DNA of 64,000 bases from Blastocatellia bacterium (GTDB lineage Bacteria > Acidobacteriota > Blastocatellia > Chloracidobacteriales > JADJPF01): contig JADJPF010000022.1 of assembly GCA_016713405.1 (NCBI GenBank), positions 372,001-436,000 of the forward strand. Reading direction: 5' to 3'. Below, piece by piece: positions 19,102-26,807 of this stretch. The position numbers were made by a program, and so were the translations under genes. The notes below the pieces were generated by a model. That model worked only from the letters and a program-made list of their open reading frames with translations, was not told the DNA's origin and ran no database searches. Position 1 is the stretch's first letter; each line of letters opens with the position of its first letter.

Positions 19102-20310
19102 CTAGTTACTTTGTTGATTTACCACAGTGCCATCAGCTAGCTTATCTAAATTACTAGTAATAACTGTTTCATTAGCACTAACACCAGAGATTATTTCTAT
19201 TAATTCGCCATCTTTTTGGCCTAAAGTGACTTCTCTAGCTTGAGCCTTTCCATCAGCTAAAACATAGATTTTATTTAGACCTACAGCAGTAATAACAGCT
19301 TTTTGAGGTACAAGTAAAACAGGTCTTTTTTCTCCAAAAGTTAATTTAACACGTGCAAACATTCCTGCTTTAAGCTCTAATTTAGGGTTTTCAATGGTTG
19401 CTTCTACCATTAAGGAACGAGAGTTTTTGTCTACGGCTGGACTAAAACGAGTAATTTTTCCTACAAATTGTTTATCTGGCAAACTATCTACGGTAAAACT
19501 TATAGTTTCACCTGATTTTAATTGTTGTAAATATTGTTCTGGAACAGTAGTACGAAGTCGCAAAGGATTGATTTGAATAAGTTTAACTAATGGCTCACCT
19601 TTTTTAACATATTGTCCTGTAGATGCTAATCTTTCTTTAACCGAAGCCGTTATAGGTGCATAAATAATAGAATCTTTTAGTTGTTTATCAGCAAGCTGTA
19701 AGTTGGCATGAGCTTGTATTAAATTAGCTCCGTAACCCTCTACTTGAGCAATTGCCGTTTCCCAACGTGCGCGAGTTTGGTCATATAATGATTTATTACG
19801 GTCATATTCTTGACGAGAAATTACCCCATCTTTAAGTAATTGTTCTGTACGTTCAAAGTCTATTTTGGCTTTTTCCAGTGCTGCATAAGCATCACGTACT
19901 GCTGGATGGGAATCATTAGACTCGCCGGGTTTACCTGCCTGACCTAAAGTTATTTCTGCAATAGAAAGATTTGCTTTAGCCTGCTCTAATTTCCAACCCA
20001 ATTCACGTTCATCTAAAGAAAAAAGTTTATCGCCTTTTTTTACGTAACTACCTAAATCAATGTGCATGCTTGAGAGCTTGCCGTCTAATTCACTGCTAAC
20101 AATAACTTCTTCCTGGCCCTCTAATGTTCCAGTAAGTTCTAATGCACTAGATAAACTACGTTCAATAGCAGAACTAGTAGTTACACTTATAGAAGTTGGA
20201 GCAGTTGCTAAAACGCTAGCTTGGCTTGTGTTTGCTTGTGCTGGTGGTTCTGAACGTTGACAAGCAGTAAAAAGTAATAGTGGTAGTAATAAAATAAGTG
20301 TTTTGCTCAT
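19102..20310 (-). CDS. RND efflux periplasmic adaptor (membrane fusion) lipoprotein
   Basis: A lipoprotein signal peptide (LLLPLLLFTAC, Cys at about residue 17) is followed by a biotinyl-lipoyl-like half motif (VSSELDGKLSSMHIDLGSYVKKGD), an alpha-hairpin with coiled coil (residues ~110-205), the second lipoyl half (DSIIYAPITASVKERLASTGQYVKKGE) and a beta-barrel/MP-proximal domain. This is the standard HlyD/AcrA adaptor order. It bridges the inner-membrane pump and an outer-membrane channel. It lies 3 bases from the tetR gene, so the three genes form one operon. Confidence 0.95.
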   Translation of the reverse strand: MSKTLILLLPLLLFTACQRSEPPAQANTSQASVLATAPTSISVTTSSAIERSLSSALELTGTLEGQEEVIVSSELDGKLSSMHIDLGSYVKKGDKLFSLDERELGWKLEQAKANLSIAEITLGQAGKPGESNDSHPAVRDAYAALEKAKIDFERTEQLLKDGVISRQEYDRNKSLYDQTRARWETAIAQVEGYGANLIQAHANLQLADKQLKDSIIYAPITASVKERLASTGQYVKKGEPLVKLIQINPLRLRTTVPEQYLQQLKSGETISFTVDSLPDKQFVGKITRFSPAVDKNSRSLMVEATIENPKLELKAGMFARVKLTFGEKRPVLLVPQKAVITAVGLNKIYVLADGKAQAREVTLGQKDGELIEIISGVSANETVITSNLDKLADGTVVNQQSN

Positions 20311-20313
20311 GTA

Positions 20314-20994
20314 TTATTCCTTAGCTGAACGAGAATTTTGGTCTTGTAAAATCCCAAAAAGGAAAATATTAGTTATTTCTTCTGCTGCTTCCCAAGGAGA
20401 AAGCTTTTGCATTTCGCTATCTTGAAATAATTCTCTAGAAATGCCCCATTGCTTTACTAAACTAAAAAAAAATTTAGCTGTTAATATAGGATCTATAGTG
20501 CGAAATGCTCCGTCTTCAATACGCTGCTTTATATACTTAATAGCAGGCTCTCTAACTTGTCTTGCCGTACTTTCTAAAAAGGCTTGTGCTAATTGATGTT
20601 TTTCTAAAGCACTATAAAAAAGTAGTCTTAACAAAGTTTGATCCTTGTGCATCATTTCTAATATCTGAGCAGCTAGCCTAGTAAAAACTCCTCGGTCATC
20701 TTTCTTCTGCATTAACTCTACGCAATTTAACCACAGAGGTTGCATGAGTTCGGTTGTTTTTTCGTGTAAAATTGCAGAATAAAGATCTTGTTTGGTGGGA
20801 AAATGGCGAAAAATAATAGCTTCGCTTACGTCTAATCGCTCAGCAATTTCTTTGGTAGTAGTTCCATTAAAACCTTTTTGAGAAAAAATTTCTGCTGCTA
20901 TAGATAATATTTGCTCTTTGCGGTCTGCACTACAAAAGCGTTGCTTTTTCTTAGTTTCTTTAACTTCTTCAACTAATGTTTTTGTGTCTTCCAT
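20314..20994 (-). CDS. TetR family transcriptional regulator
   Basis: The N-terminal helix-turn-helix is clear: REQILSIAAEIFSQKGFNGTTTKEIAERLDV SEAIIFRHFPTKQDLY (with the last helix 'A.i.Y/FrHF.sK..L'), at about residues 27-75. The C-terminal ~150 residues are a helical ligand-binding domain (TetR_C-type). It is the first gene of the efflux operon, so it most likely represses itself and the pump. A 7-bp palindrome lies just upstream of its start and is a plausible operator. The inducer is unknown. Confidence 0.93.
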   Translation of the reverse strand: MEDTKTLVEEVKETKKKQRFCSADRKEQILSIAAEIFSQKGFNGTTTKEIAERLDVSEAIIFRHFPTKQDLYSAILHEKTTELMQPLWLNCVELMQKKDDRGVFTRLAAQILEMMHKDQTLLRLLFYSALEKHQLAQAFLESTARQVREPAIKYIKQRIEDGAFRTIDPILTAKFFFSLVKQWGISRELFQDSEMQKLSPWEAAEEITNIFLFGILQDQNSRSAKE

Positions 20995-21008
20995 AATATT
21001 TTTACCAA

Positions 21009-21028
21009 GTAAGTAAGTGATTACTTAC
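21009..21028. promoter_or_regulatory. Putative TetR operator
   Basis: An inverted repeat GTAAGTA-N6-TACTTAC lies 15 bases before the tetR start codon, a usual place for an autorepressed TetR operator. The rest of the divergent gap to 21308 (~280 bases) is AT-rich with no other convincing structure; it must also hold the promoter of the receptor gene at 21309. Confidence 0.6.
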
Positions 21029-21308
21029 ATTAGCATAAGAGAAAAATAATTTGCAACGGGGTAGTGATAACTAAATAAAGTTAATATTAGGCAAAGTTGG
21101 TAGGTTTATTTTTAGTTATTGTAGGGAATTTAGCCGGAATATTTATTAAGGTTTTATTAAAATTTTGGAGATGAGTTATTGACGATTTTTATATTTGGAA
21201 ATACCCTAAGAGTTCTATAAAATCCTACTAATTTTAGCCTGAAAAATTGCCCCTTTTAAGTCAACTGCAAAGTAATTTGATTAAGTAATTTGCTGTAAAG
21301 GAATAATT

Positions 21309-24011
21309 ATGTTTAAGACTATAAAAGAATTTCACTGTATATTATTAACTATTTTGTTTTTCTTTATGTTAGCAACACCTAATATACTAGCGCAATCTTC
21401 TGGATCAACTAGTAGTGCAATTAATGGGCAAGTAATTGACGGCCAAAAATCAGCCATAAGTTCTGCTACCTTAACAATAAAGAATATAGCTACTAATTTT
21501 ACTAGAGAAATTATTCCAAACAGTGATGGATCTTTTAGTTTTCGCCAGTTACCACCTGGTAACTATCAATTAACAGTTCAAGCAGATGGTTTTGCTACAC
21601 AAGTTATTCCTATTACTTTAGTTTTAGGCACTACAGCACTTTTAGATGTGGAGTTAGCTTTAGGGGAATCCACTCAAGTTATAGAGGTTTTAGCTAATAG
21701 CCTTGTAGAAGGTAAAACAGAAGGCAGCACAAATGTTGACCGAACTACAATAGAAAAACTACCAATTAATCGACGAAATTTCTTAGATTTTTCTACTACT
21801 GCGGCGCGTGTTGTGTCAGATGGTGGGGCAATAGGAGCAACTGCTACATCAGGACTTTCATTTAATGGGCAATCGGGACGTTTTAATAATGTTACTATTG
21901 ATGGGTTAGATAATAATGATTCTGGCTCTGGTTCAGTCAGAGCAACATTTAGTCAAGATGCTGTACAAGAATTCCAAATTATTTCAGATAACTACTCGGC
22001 TGAATTTGGCCGGGCTTTAGGCGGAGTAGTTAATATTGTTACAAGGGGTGGCACAAATGATTATCATGGGGGACTATTTTTCTTTAACCGCAATGATGAA
22101 ACTAGTGCTAAAGAGCCTTTTTCTGATATTAATCCAGAATTTCGCCAATACCAATTTGGGGCCGTTTTAGGTGGGCCAATCAAAAAAGATAAAGCTTTCT
22201 TTTTTACTTCTTTTGAACGACTAACTATTAAGCAAAATACTATTGTAACTATCAGTGATAATGTTGTAGCAGCAGCTAGAAGGCAAGGTTTTTCAGATGT
22301 TCAAAATGGCCCAAGACCTTTTTCCATTGGGACTACAACCCTACTTGCTAGAGCAGATTTTCGCCTCAATCCCCAAAATTCTTTGTTTGTTCGTTATAAT
22401 GGTGGATTTTCCTTTAACTCTGGTTTTGATTTCTTTGGTGGTCTTATAGACTATAGCAATAGCGGAAGACAAAGCTTAGATGATAATACGTTAGTTGTTA
22501 ATAATGTTTACCTTAATACAGGGCTAAATTTAGTTAATGAAACAAGGTTTCTTTTTACGGTTAGAAATCAAGATGATTTTCCTCTAGATCCTGGGCCACA
22601 AGTACGAATAACAACAGAAGATGGGGTAAACACTTTTGGAAGAAGTTCTTTTTTACCGCAGCCTAGAGATCAACGCTTTTACCAATTTGTTAATAATTTG
22701 TCTTTAACTAGAGGCCGTCATCAAATTAAATTTGGGGGGGATCTCTTTGTAACTGCGCCTCCAGAAGGTAAATCAGCCTTGCCCTTTATTCCTGGAGGAC
22801 TAGCGGTTTTTGGCCCGTTAAATTTTACTGCTTTAACAGGTATTCCAAACCTACCTAGTTTTACAGGCTTAGAAGCCTTTGATTCTAATTTACGTAGTCC
22901 AGCACAATTGGCTTTTCTAACTGCTGCCGCAGCATTGCTACCTAATCTAGCTCCAGGGCTTCCAGCAAATCTACCACTAGCACAGCTTTCATTACCTACA
23001 GCTTACACTCAAGGTTTTGGTGATCCTAATGTAGTAACACCATCTAAGTTTTTTGCAGTTTTTGCACAAGATGATTTTAAGATAAAGCGTAATTTACTTA
23101 TAAAAGCAGGTCTTCGCTATGACTTAAATCGATCTCGTTTTGTTCCAAACAACAATGGTAATGTTTCTCCAAGGTTAGCTTTTTCTTATAGTCCAACAAA
23201 ATTTACTAATTTAAGACTTCATGCTTCTTATGGGTTATTTTTTGCTGTACCCGTCACTGGTGTTGCTGTTGGTGTAAACTTACTTACTACAGGTAGAGTT
23301 AAAGTTCCTGTAATTCCTTTTCCTTTCTCTATTATCCCTTTTTCCTTACCAGGCCGTAAGTTTCCAGACTCCTTTAGCTTGCCTCCAGGAGTTTCTCTAG
23401 TTCCACAATTAAGCCAAACTACTACCTATGAGCCAAACTTACGTAGCAGTTATACTCAGCAAGTAAACTTTGGTATTAATTATTTTCTAAAAGATAAATA
23501 TGCTCTTTCTGTAGATTATGACTTTGTTCGAGGGATAAAATTATTTTCTACTAGAAATATAAATCCTGTAGTACGTCCTACTAATAGTCTTACAGATAGC
23601 TTAATTAATGGACGAGTTAACACTAGTCAAGGCGATATACAACAATTTGAGTCTGCTTTTGATAGTTATTTTCATGCCTTAACCATTTCTGTAAATAAAC
23701 GATTTGACCAGCGATTTAGCGTGCTAGCAAGTTATACTTTTTCTAAATTAATTGATAATGTGCTAGATTTTGGCACACTTTCACGGGAAGTTGTTGATCC
23801 ATTAAATATTGCTCAAGAACGTGGTTTAGGTGTAATAGATACTCGTAGCCGGTTTGTTATTTCAGGAATTTGGGATCTTAGTTATAAGCAAAATGTTGTG
23901 TTAAATGGGTTACAACTTTCTAGCATTGTTACTTTAACTTCAGGCAAACCTTATAATTTGCTAGCAGGTGTTGACTTAAACCGTAATTTTGATAACCCTC
24001 CAGGCGATTGA
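21309..24011 (+). CDS. Oar-like TonB-dependent receptor, interrupted by an in-frame TGA
   Basis: An AAGGAA site precedes the ATG. A signal peptide ending AQS is followed by a carboxypeptidase-regulatory-like domain (GQVIDGQKSAISSATLTI ... GNYQLTVQADGF, residues ~35-125), then a plug (ADNVDRTTIEKLPINRRNFLDF-type region; INRRNFLDF ... GLSFNGQSGRFNNVTIDGLDNND) and a large outer-membrane beta-barrel. The paralogue at 48.5-51.4 kb aligns over the full length (about 60-70% similar by eye). At 24009-24011 this gene has TGA where the paralogue has Arg in PPGDRPFMNG; the same frame then continues for 104 codons to 24323. A CGA-to-TGA transition would explain it. It imports unknown large or metal-bound nutrients, or serves adhesion. 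Confidence 0.88.
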   Translation: MFKTIKEFHCILLTILFFFMLATPNILAQSSGSTSSAINGQVIDGQKSAISSATLTIKNIATNFTREIIPNSDGSFSFRQLPPGNYQLTVQADGFATQVIPITLVLGTTALLDVELALGESTQVIEVLANSLVEGKTEGSTNVDRTTIEKLPINRRNFLDFSTTAARVVSDGGAIGATATSGLSFNGQSGRFNNVTIDGLDNNDSGSGSVRATFSQDAVQEFQIISDNYSAEFGRALGGVVNIVTRGGTNDYHGGLFFFNRNDETSAKEPFSDINPEFRQYQFGAVLGGPIKKDKAFFFTSFERLTIKQNTIVTISDNVVAAARRQGFSDVQNGPRPFSIGTTTLLARADFRLNPQNSLFVRYNGGFSFNSGFDFFGGLIDYSNSGRQSLDDNTLVVNNVYLNTGLNLVNETRFLFTVRNQDDFPLDPGPQVRITTEDGVNTFGRSSFLPQPRDQRFYQFVNNLSLTRGRHQIKFGGDLFVTAPPEGKSALPFIPGGLAVFGPLNFTALTGIPNLPSFTGLEAFDSNLRSPAQLAFLTAAAALLPNLAPGLPANLPLAQLSLPTAYTQGFGDPNVVTPSKFFAVFAQDDFKIKRNLLIKAGLRYDLNRSRFVPNNNGNVSPRLAFSYSPTKFTNLRLHASYGLFFAVPVTGVAVGVNLLTTGRVKVPVIPFPFSIIPFSLPGRKFPDSFSLPPGVSLVPQLSQTTTYEPNLRSSYTQQVNFGINYFLKDKYALSVDYDFVRGIKLFSTRNINPVVRPTNSLTDSLINGRVNTSQGDIQQFESAFDSYFHALTISVNKRFDQRFSVLASYTFSKLIDNVLDFGTLSREVVDPLNIAQERGLGVIDTRSRFVISGIWDLSYKQNVVLNGLQLSSIVTLTSGKPYNLLAGVDLNRNFDNPPGD

Positions 24012-24323
24012 CCACTACAAGGTGGTGTTAGCATTGGGCGTAATGCTGGAATTACTCCAGGTTTTGCTAATATGGATATGCGTTTAACAAAAGTTTTTAA
24101 TATTAAGGAAAGTTACCGCTTAGAAGCTTATATAGAAGCTTTTAATTTATTTAACCGAGTTAATATTGATCAAAGCACAATTGCACGTGTCTTTATGCCT
24201 GACGCGCAAGGTAATTTTAACTTACCTGCAAAAGATGGGGGCCGTTTTATTGTTCCTAGAGAGCGGTTTAGAGGTGCTTTTGCTCCTCGTCAAATACAAT
24301 TTGGTTTTCGCTTTAGCTTTTGA
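24012..24323 (+). CDS. Oar-like TonB-dependent receptor, C-terminal barrel end after the in-frame stop
   Basis: This is the same frame as the upstream receptor, directly after TGA 24009-24011. It encodes the last barrel strands: GVSIGRNAGITPGFANMDMRL ... EAFNLFNRVNI ... FRGAFAPRQIQFGFRFSF, ending in an aromatic residue as outer-membrane barrels do. The first internal ATG (24072) has no ribosome binding site, so this piece is not an independent gene. Without it the receptor would lack the C-terminal Phe needed for BAM insertion. Confidence 0.75.
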   Translation, partial: PLQGGVSIGRNAGITPGFANMDMRLTKVFNIKESYRLEAYIEAFNLFNRVNIDQSTIARVFMPDAQGNFNLPAKDGGRFIVPRERFRGAFAPRQIQFGFRFSF

Positions 24324-24343
24324 AAGTTATAAAGGTGTTCTAA

Positions 24344-24784
24344 ATGCTAGATAAAGAAGAAGTTATTTCCTTTATTCATAATATAAAGGTTCCATTTTCA
24401 AAAGATATATACGGTGGTTTAGCCAAAGCTACAGGTCTTATGGGGCTTAGTAAAGAAGGTGTGGTTTTAGAATTTGAAATTGGGGAAGCTATTTTTGATT
24501 CAAAGTTGATAAAATCAGATGTTAAATATAGAGTAATTCCTTTTAGAGAAATAGATTATATTAACTTAAAAAAAGGGTTATTTTTTACTACTCTAACCAT
24601 TAGAACCAAAGGCTTAAAAGCTTTAAGTGATATTCCAGGAAGTCATCAAGCTGAAGTTAAATTTCGCATTCCCCGCAAATGCCGCAATATTGCTAGTGAG
24701 TTTGTATCATGTGTAGTGTTGAAAATCTCTGAGCATGAAATAGAAAAAATACAAGGCCAAAACTTAAATTTACTAGATAGTTAG
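24344..24784 (+). CDS. Hypothetical 146-aa protein, PH-domain-like
   Basis: The ATG is preceded by a weak AAAGGTG. The protein has alternating strands (VVLEFEIGEAIF, KYRVIPFREIDYINLKKGLFFTTLTIRTKG, AEVKFRIPRK) and a C-terminal helix, which resembles the pleckstrin-homology-like fold of small bacterial cytoplasmic proteins; this is a guess from pattern. There is no signal peptide or membrane helix. It lies 20 bases after the receptor and its stop codon abuts a repeat element. Confidence 0.6.
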   Translation: MLDKEEVISFIHNIKVPFSKDIYGGLAKATGLMGLSKEGVVLEFEIGEAIFDSKLIKSDVKYRVIPFREIDYINLKKGLFFTTLTIRTKGLKALSDIPGSHQAEVKFRIPRKCRNIASEFVSCVVLKISEHEIEKIQGQNLNLLDS

Positions 24785-25023
24785 TACTCTGTAAACTAAA
24801 TTTACTGATATTTTAATCTTAAGCCCCAACGGGGCGACATAACTGTAGCCTAGGGTGTAAACCCTAGGAAATAATAATTAAGTCTCTCAAGCCCTGAAGG
24901 GGCGCGCATAGTCTTTTCTTAACATTAAAAAACTATGCCCGCCCCGTTGGGGCTTTTGGGAATGCCTGATTATCATACCTAGGGTTGAAACCCTGCGTAT
25001 GATTTATTTAATTTATGCTGTAG
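24785..25023. repeat. Palindrome-rich dispersed repeat, copy 1
   Basis: It begins TACTCTGTAAACTAAATTTA and ends with a version of the other end (ATTTATGCTGTAG), which is shorter here than in copy 4. Inside are palindromes GCCCCAACGGGGC (24823-24835), CCTAGGGT-N4-ACCCTAGG (24849-24868) and GCCCCGTTGGGGC. The element is flanked on both sides by TTAG (24781-24784 and 25024-25027). It starts immediately after the stop of the upstream gene. No coding sequence is supported within it, apart from the false start of the next frame at 24999. Confidence 0.85.
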
Positions 25024-25043
25024 TTAGTAAACAAAAAATTTAT

Positions 25044-25514
25044 ATGGTTACTCAAATATCAAAACTCCTTTTAATTGCTACTGTAATATTCTTAGGTCTT
25101 TCTGCTGGGGCAATGCTTACAGAAGCGATTCTTTTTGTGCCTTACTGGAAAAAAATGCCGGCTCAAGATTTTTTGGCTTGGTTTAGAAATAATGAGCCTC
25201 ATTTAGTTAGTTTTTTTGGTACATCACAGATTTTAGGATTAATTGTTACTCTTTTAGTTACTATACTTTACCAACTCCAACGCCTTCCAAATAAGAACTT
25301 GCTAGCTATAGCTACACTAATTAATATTTTTATTTTGCTACTTTACCCAATATATTTTAAGCAAGCTAATGCTAGTTTTGCTGCTGCAACTATTGATCTT
25401 AATAATGTTTCACAGGAACTTATAAACTGGGGTATGTGGCAATGGGTTCGTACTTTTCTAGGAATAAGCGCATTTTTTGTAGCAGTTTTAGCATTAAAAG
25501 AAAAAAATAATTAA
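25044..25514 (+). CDS. DUF1772-like integral membrane protein
   Basis: The longest frame begins at 24999 inside a repeat element; I chose the ATG at 25044 (MVTQISK) outside it. The ~156-residue protein has four predicted transmembrane helices: LLLIATVIFLGLSAGAMLTEA, FFGTSQILGLIVTLLVTILY, LLAIATLINIFILLLYPIYF and TFLGISAFFVAVLAL. The pattern 'GlsAGamlTEailf.PyW...P..df..wf' with helices 1 and 2 separated by a polar loop matches the DUF1772 (anthrone oxygenase-like) family as I know it. The function in this organism is unknown. No good ribosome site is visible. Confidence 0.7.
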   Translation: MVTQISKLLLIATVIFLGLSAGAMLTEAILFVPYWKKMPAQDFLAWFRNNEPHLVSFFGTSQILGLIVTLLVTILYQLQRLPNKNLLAIATLINIFILLLYPIYFKQANASFAAATIDLNNVSQELINWGMWQWVRTFLGISAFFVAVLALKEKNN

Positions 25515-25589
25515 AATATTTTGTCTGTCTTTATAGATTAAGTTATATTTTGGTTTAGAAAATAAATCTTAAAACAATAAAGTGTTTTC

Positions 25590-26189
25590 ATGAGCCAAGA
25601 TTTACTTAATGGTTATAAATTAACAATAGAAAAAGCTTTTTTACTAGTTTTAATAGCTTTTATTGGCTATTTATTATTTAGTTTACTTTATCCTTTTTCT
25701 ACAGCAATACTTTGGGCATTTACCTTAGCAATTGTTCTTCAACCCTGGCAAAAATGGTTAAATAAAAAAATACCTAATAAAACAGTTGTAGCTTTGATTG
25801 GTGTTGCTACTGCTGTAACGGTGATTATTGTTCCATTAGTTTTTGTTTCATTTCAAATAACTAAAGAAATAAAAATAATTTATCAATATTTCCAAAACCC
25901 TCAAAATGTTGATGCTTTAGTAGAATTAGCAAAAGATAACAAAATACTTATTTGGTTAGACAAGAATGCTAATATTTCTCCTGTGGATATAAAAGAAAGC
26001 TTATCAGAAAAAATTAGTACAATATTAAATTTTGCACTTCAATATGTCACCAAAATAATTTCTAACTCTTTCTCTTTAATTATTAATTTTATTTTTACTC
26101 TTTTTACTTTATTTTTTCTTCTACGTGATGGAGATAAATTTCTACATTGGTTATTAAAACTTCTACCTATTAGTAATGAAAAAAATTAG
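25590..26189 (+). CDS. AI-2E family transporter, N-terminal part (frameshifted)
   Basis: The first 199 codons encode the first transmembrane helices and the soluble loop typical of the AI-2E/PerM (YdiK) family: FLLVLIAFIGYLLFSLLYPF, 'AILWAFTLAIVLQPW', VVALIGVATAVTVIIVPLVF, then the helical loop, and 'FFLLRDGDKFLHWLLKLLPI'. The frame stops just after NEKN in a run of seven A (26179-26185). With eight A it would read NEKKLELVERVKLVINATLFGN, the conserved continuation of this family. So one gene spanning 25590-26797 is inferred; it exports or permeates an undefined small solute across the inner membrane. Confidence 0.85.
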   Translation: MSQDLLNGYKLTIEKAFLLVLIAFIGYLLFSLLYPFSTAILWAFTLAIVLQPWQKWLNKKIPNKTVVALIGVATAVTVIIVPLVFVSFQITKEIKIIYQYFQNPQNVDALVELAKDNKILIWLDKNANISPVDIKESLSEKISTILNFALQYVTKIISNSFSLIINFIFTLFTLFFLLRDGDKFLHWLLKLLPISNEKN

Positions 26190-26278
26190 AACTAGTTGAA
26201 AGAGTAAAACTAGTAATTAATGCTACACTTTTTGGAAATGTTGTTGTAGCTATTACTCAAGCTAGTTTAGCTGGTTTT

Positions 26279-26797
26279 ATGTTCTATTTATTGGGAGTTC
26301 CTGCTGTATTAATTTGGACAGTAATAATGGCAATCTTAGCAATGATTCCAATGGTTGGAACTGCTTTTATTTGGATACCTACAGCTATTTGGCTCTTTTT
26401 AACAGGATCTGTTGCTAAAGCAATTATTTTAGTTTTATGGGGTATTTTTGTTGTTAGTACAATTGATAATGTTCTTAGACCAATGCTTGTTGGTAGACAA
26501 ACTAATTTACCTACAATAGTTACTTTTTATAGTGTTTTAGGTGGAATAAGAATATTTGGCCCATTAGGATTAGTCTTAGGCCCACTTATTGTAGCTAGCT
26601 TTGTCACTTTACTTAATTTTATCTTTCCAAAGAATGAAGAAATAAAACCAACTACAACAACTCAAGAAATAAAGCAGACAACACAACCAGAAAACCCAGA
26701 AAAACTAGATGAATTAAAAGAAGTTACAGAAAATCATCAAGTTGAAAAAGATAAAGAGCTTGAGACTGATAAAACAGTTTCAACTGTAAACGACTAG
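26279..26797 (+). CDS. AI-2E family transporter, C-terminal part (frameshifted continuation)
   Basis: The first ATG is at 26279 but the frame is already meaningful from about 26186 (ELVERVKLVINATLFGNVVVAITQASLAG). It contains the conserved C-terminal membrane region of the AI-2E family: 'LLGVPAVLIWTVIMAILAMIPMVGTAFIWIPTAIWLFLTG', then VSTIDNVLRPMLVGR and 'GGIRIFGPLGLVLGPLIVASF'. The tail of ~55 residues is polar and low-complexity (many E, K, T). No ribosome site precedes the ATG, so it is not a separate gene. Confidence 0.83.
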   Translation: MFYLLGVPAVLIWTVIMAILAMIPMVGTAFIWIPTAIWLFLTGSVAKAIILVLWGIFVVSTIDNVLRPMLVGRQTNLPTIVTFYSVLGGIRIFGPLGLVLGPLIVASFVTLLNFIFPKNEEIKPTTTTQEIKQTTQPENPEKLDELKEVTENHQVEKDKELETDKTVSTVND

Positions 26798-26807
26798 TTA
26801 GTTTTAA

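Noticed and set aside
24009..24011. TGA as a sense codon in this genome
   Set aside because: The same gene ends at a TGA (24321-24323) in the expected place, and most genes would not gain from reassignment. Nonsense change, error or local readthrough is more likely.
24785..25023. Possible CRISPR array from repeated GCCCC palindromes
   Set aside because: The repeats are palindromes of varied sequence and spacing with no unique spacers of constant length and no cas genes. A MITE/REP-like element fits better.
24999..25043. N-terminal extension of the DUF1772-like protein
   Set aside because: These codons are the end of a repeat element, and the family pattern starts after the ATG at 25044.
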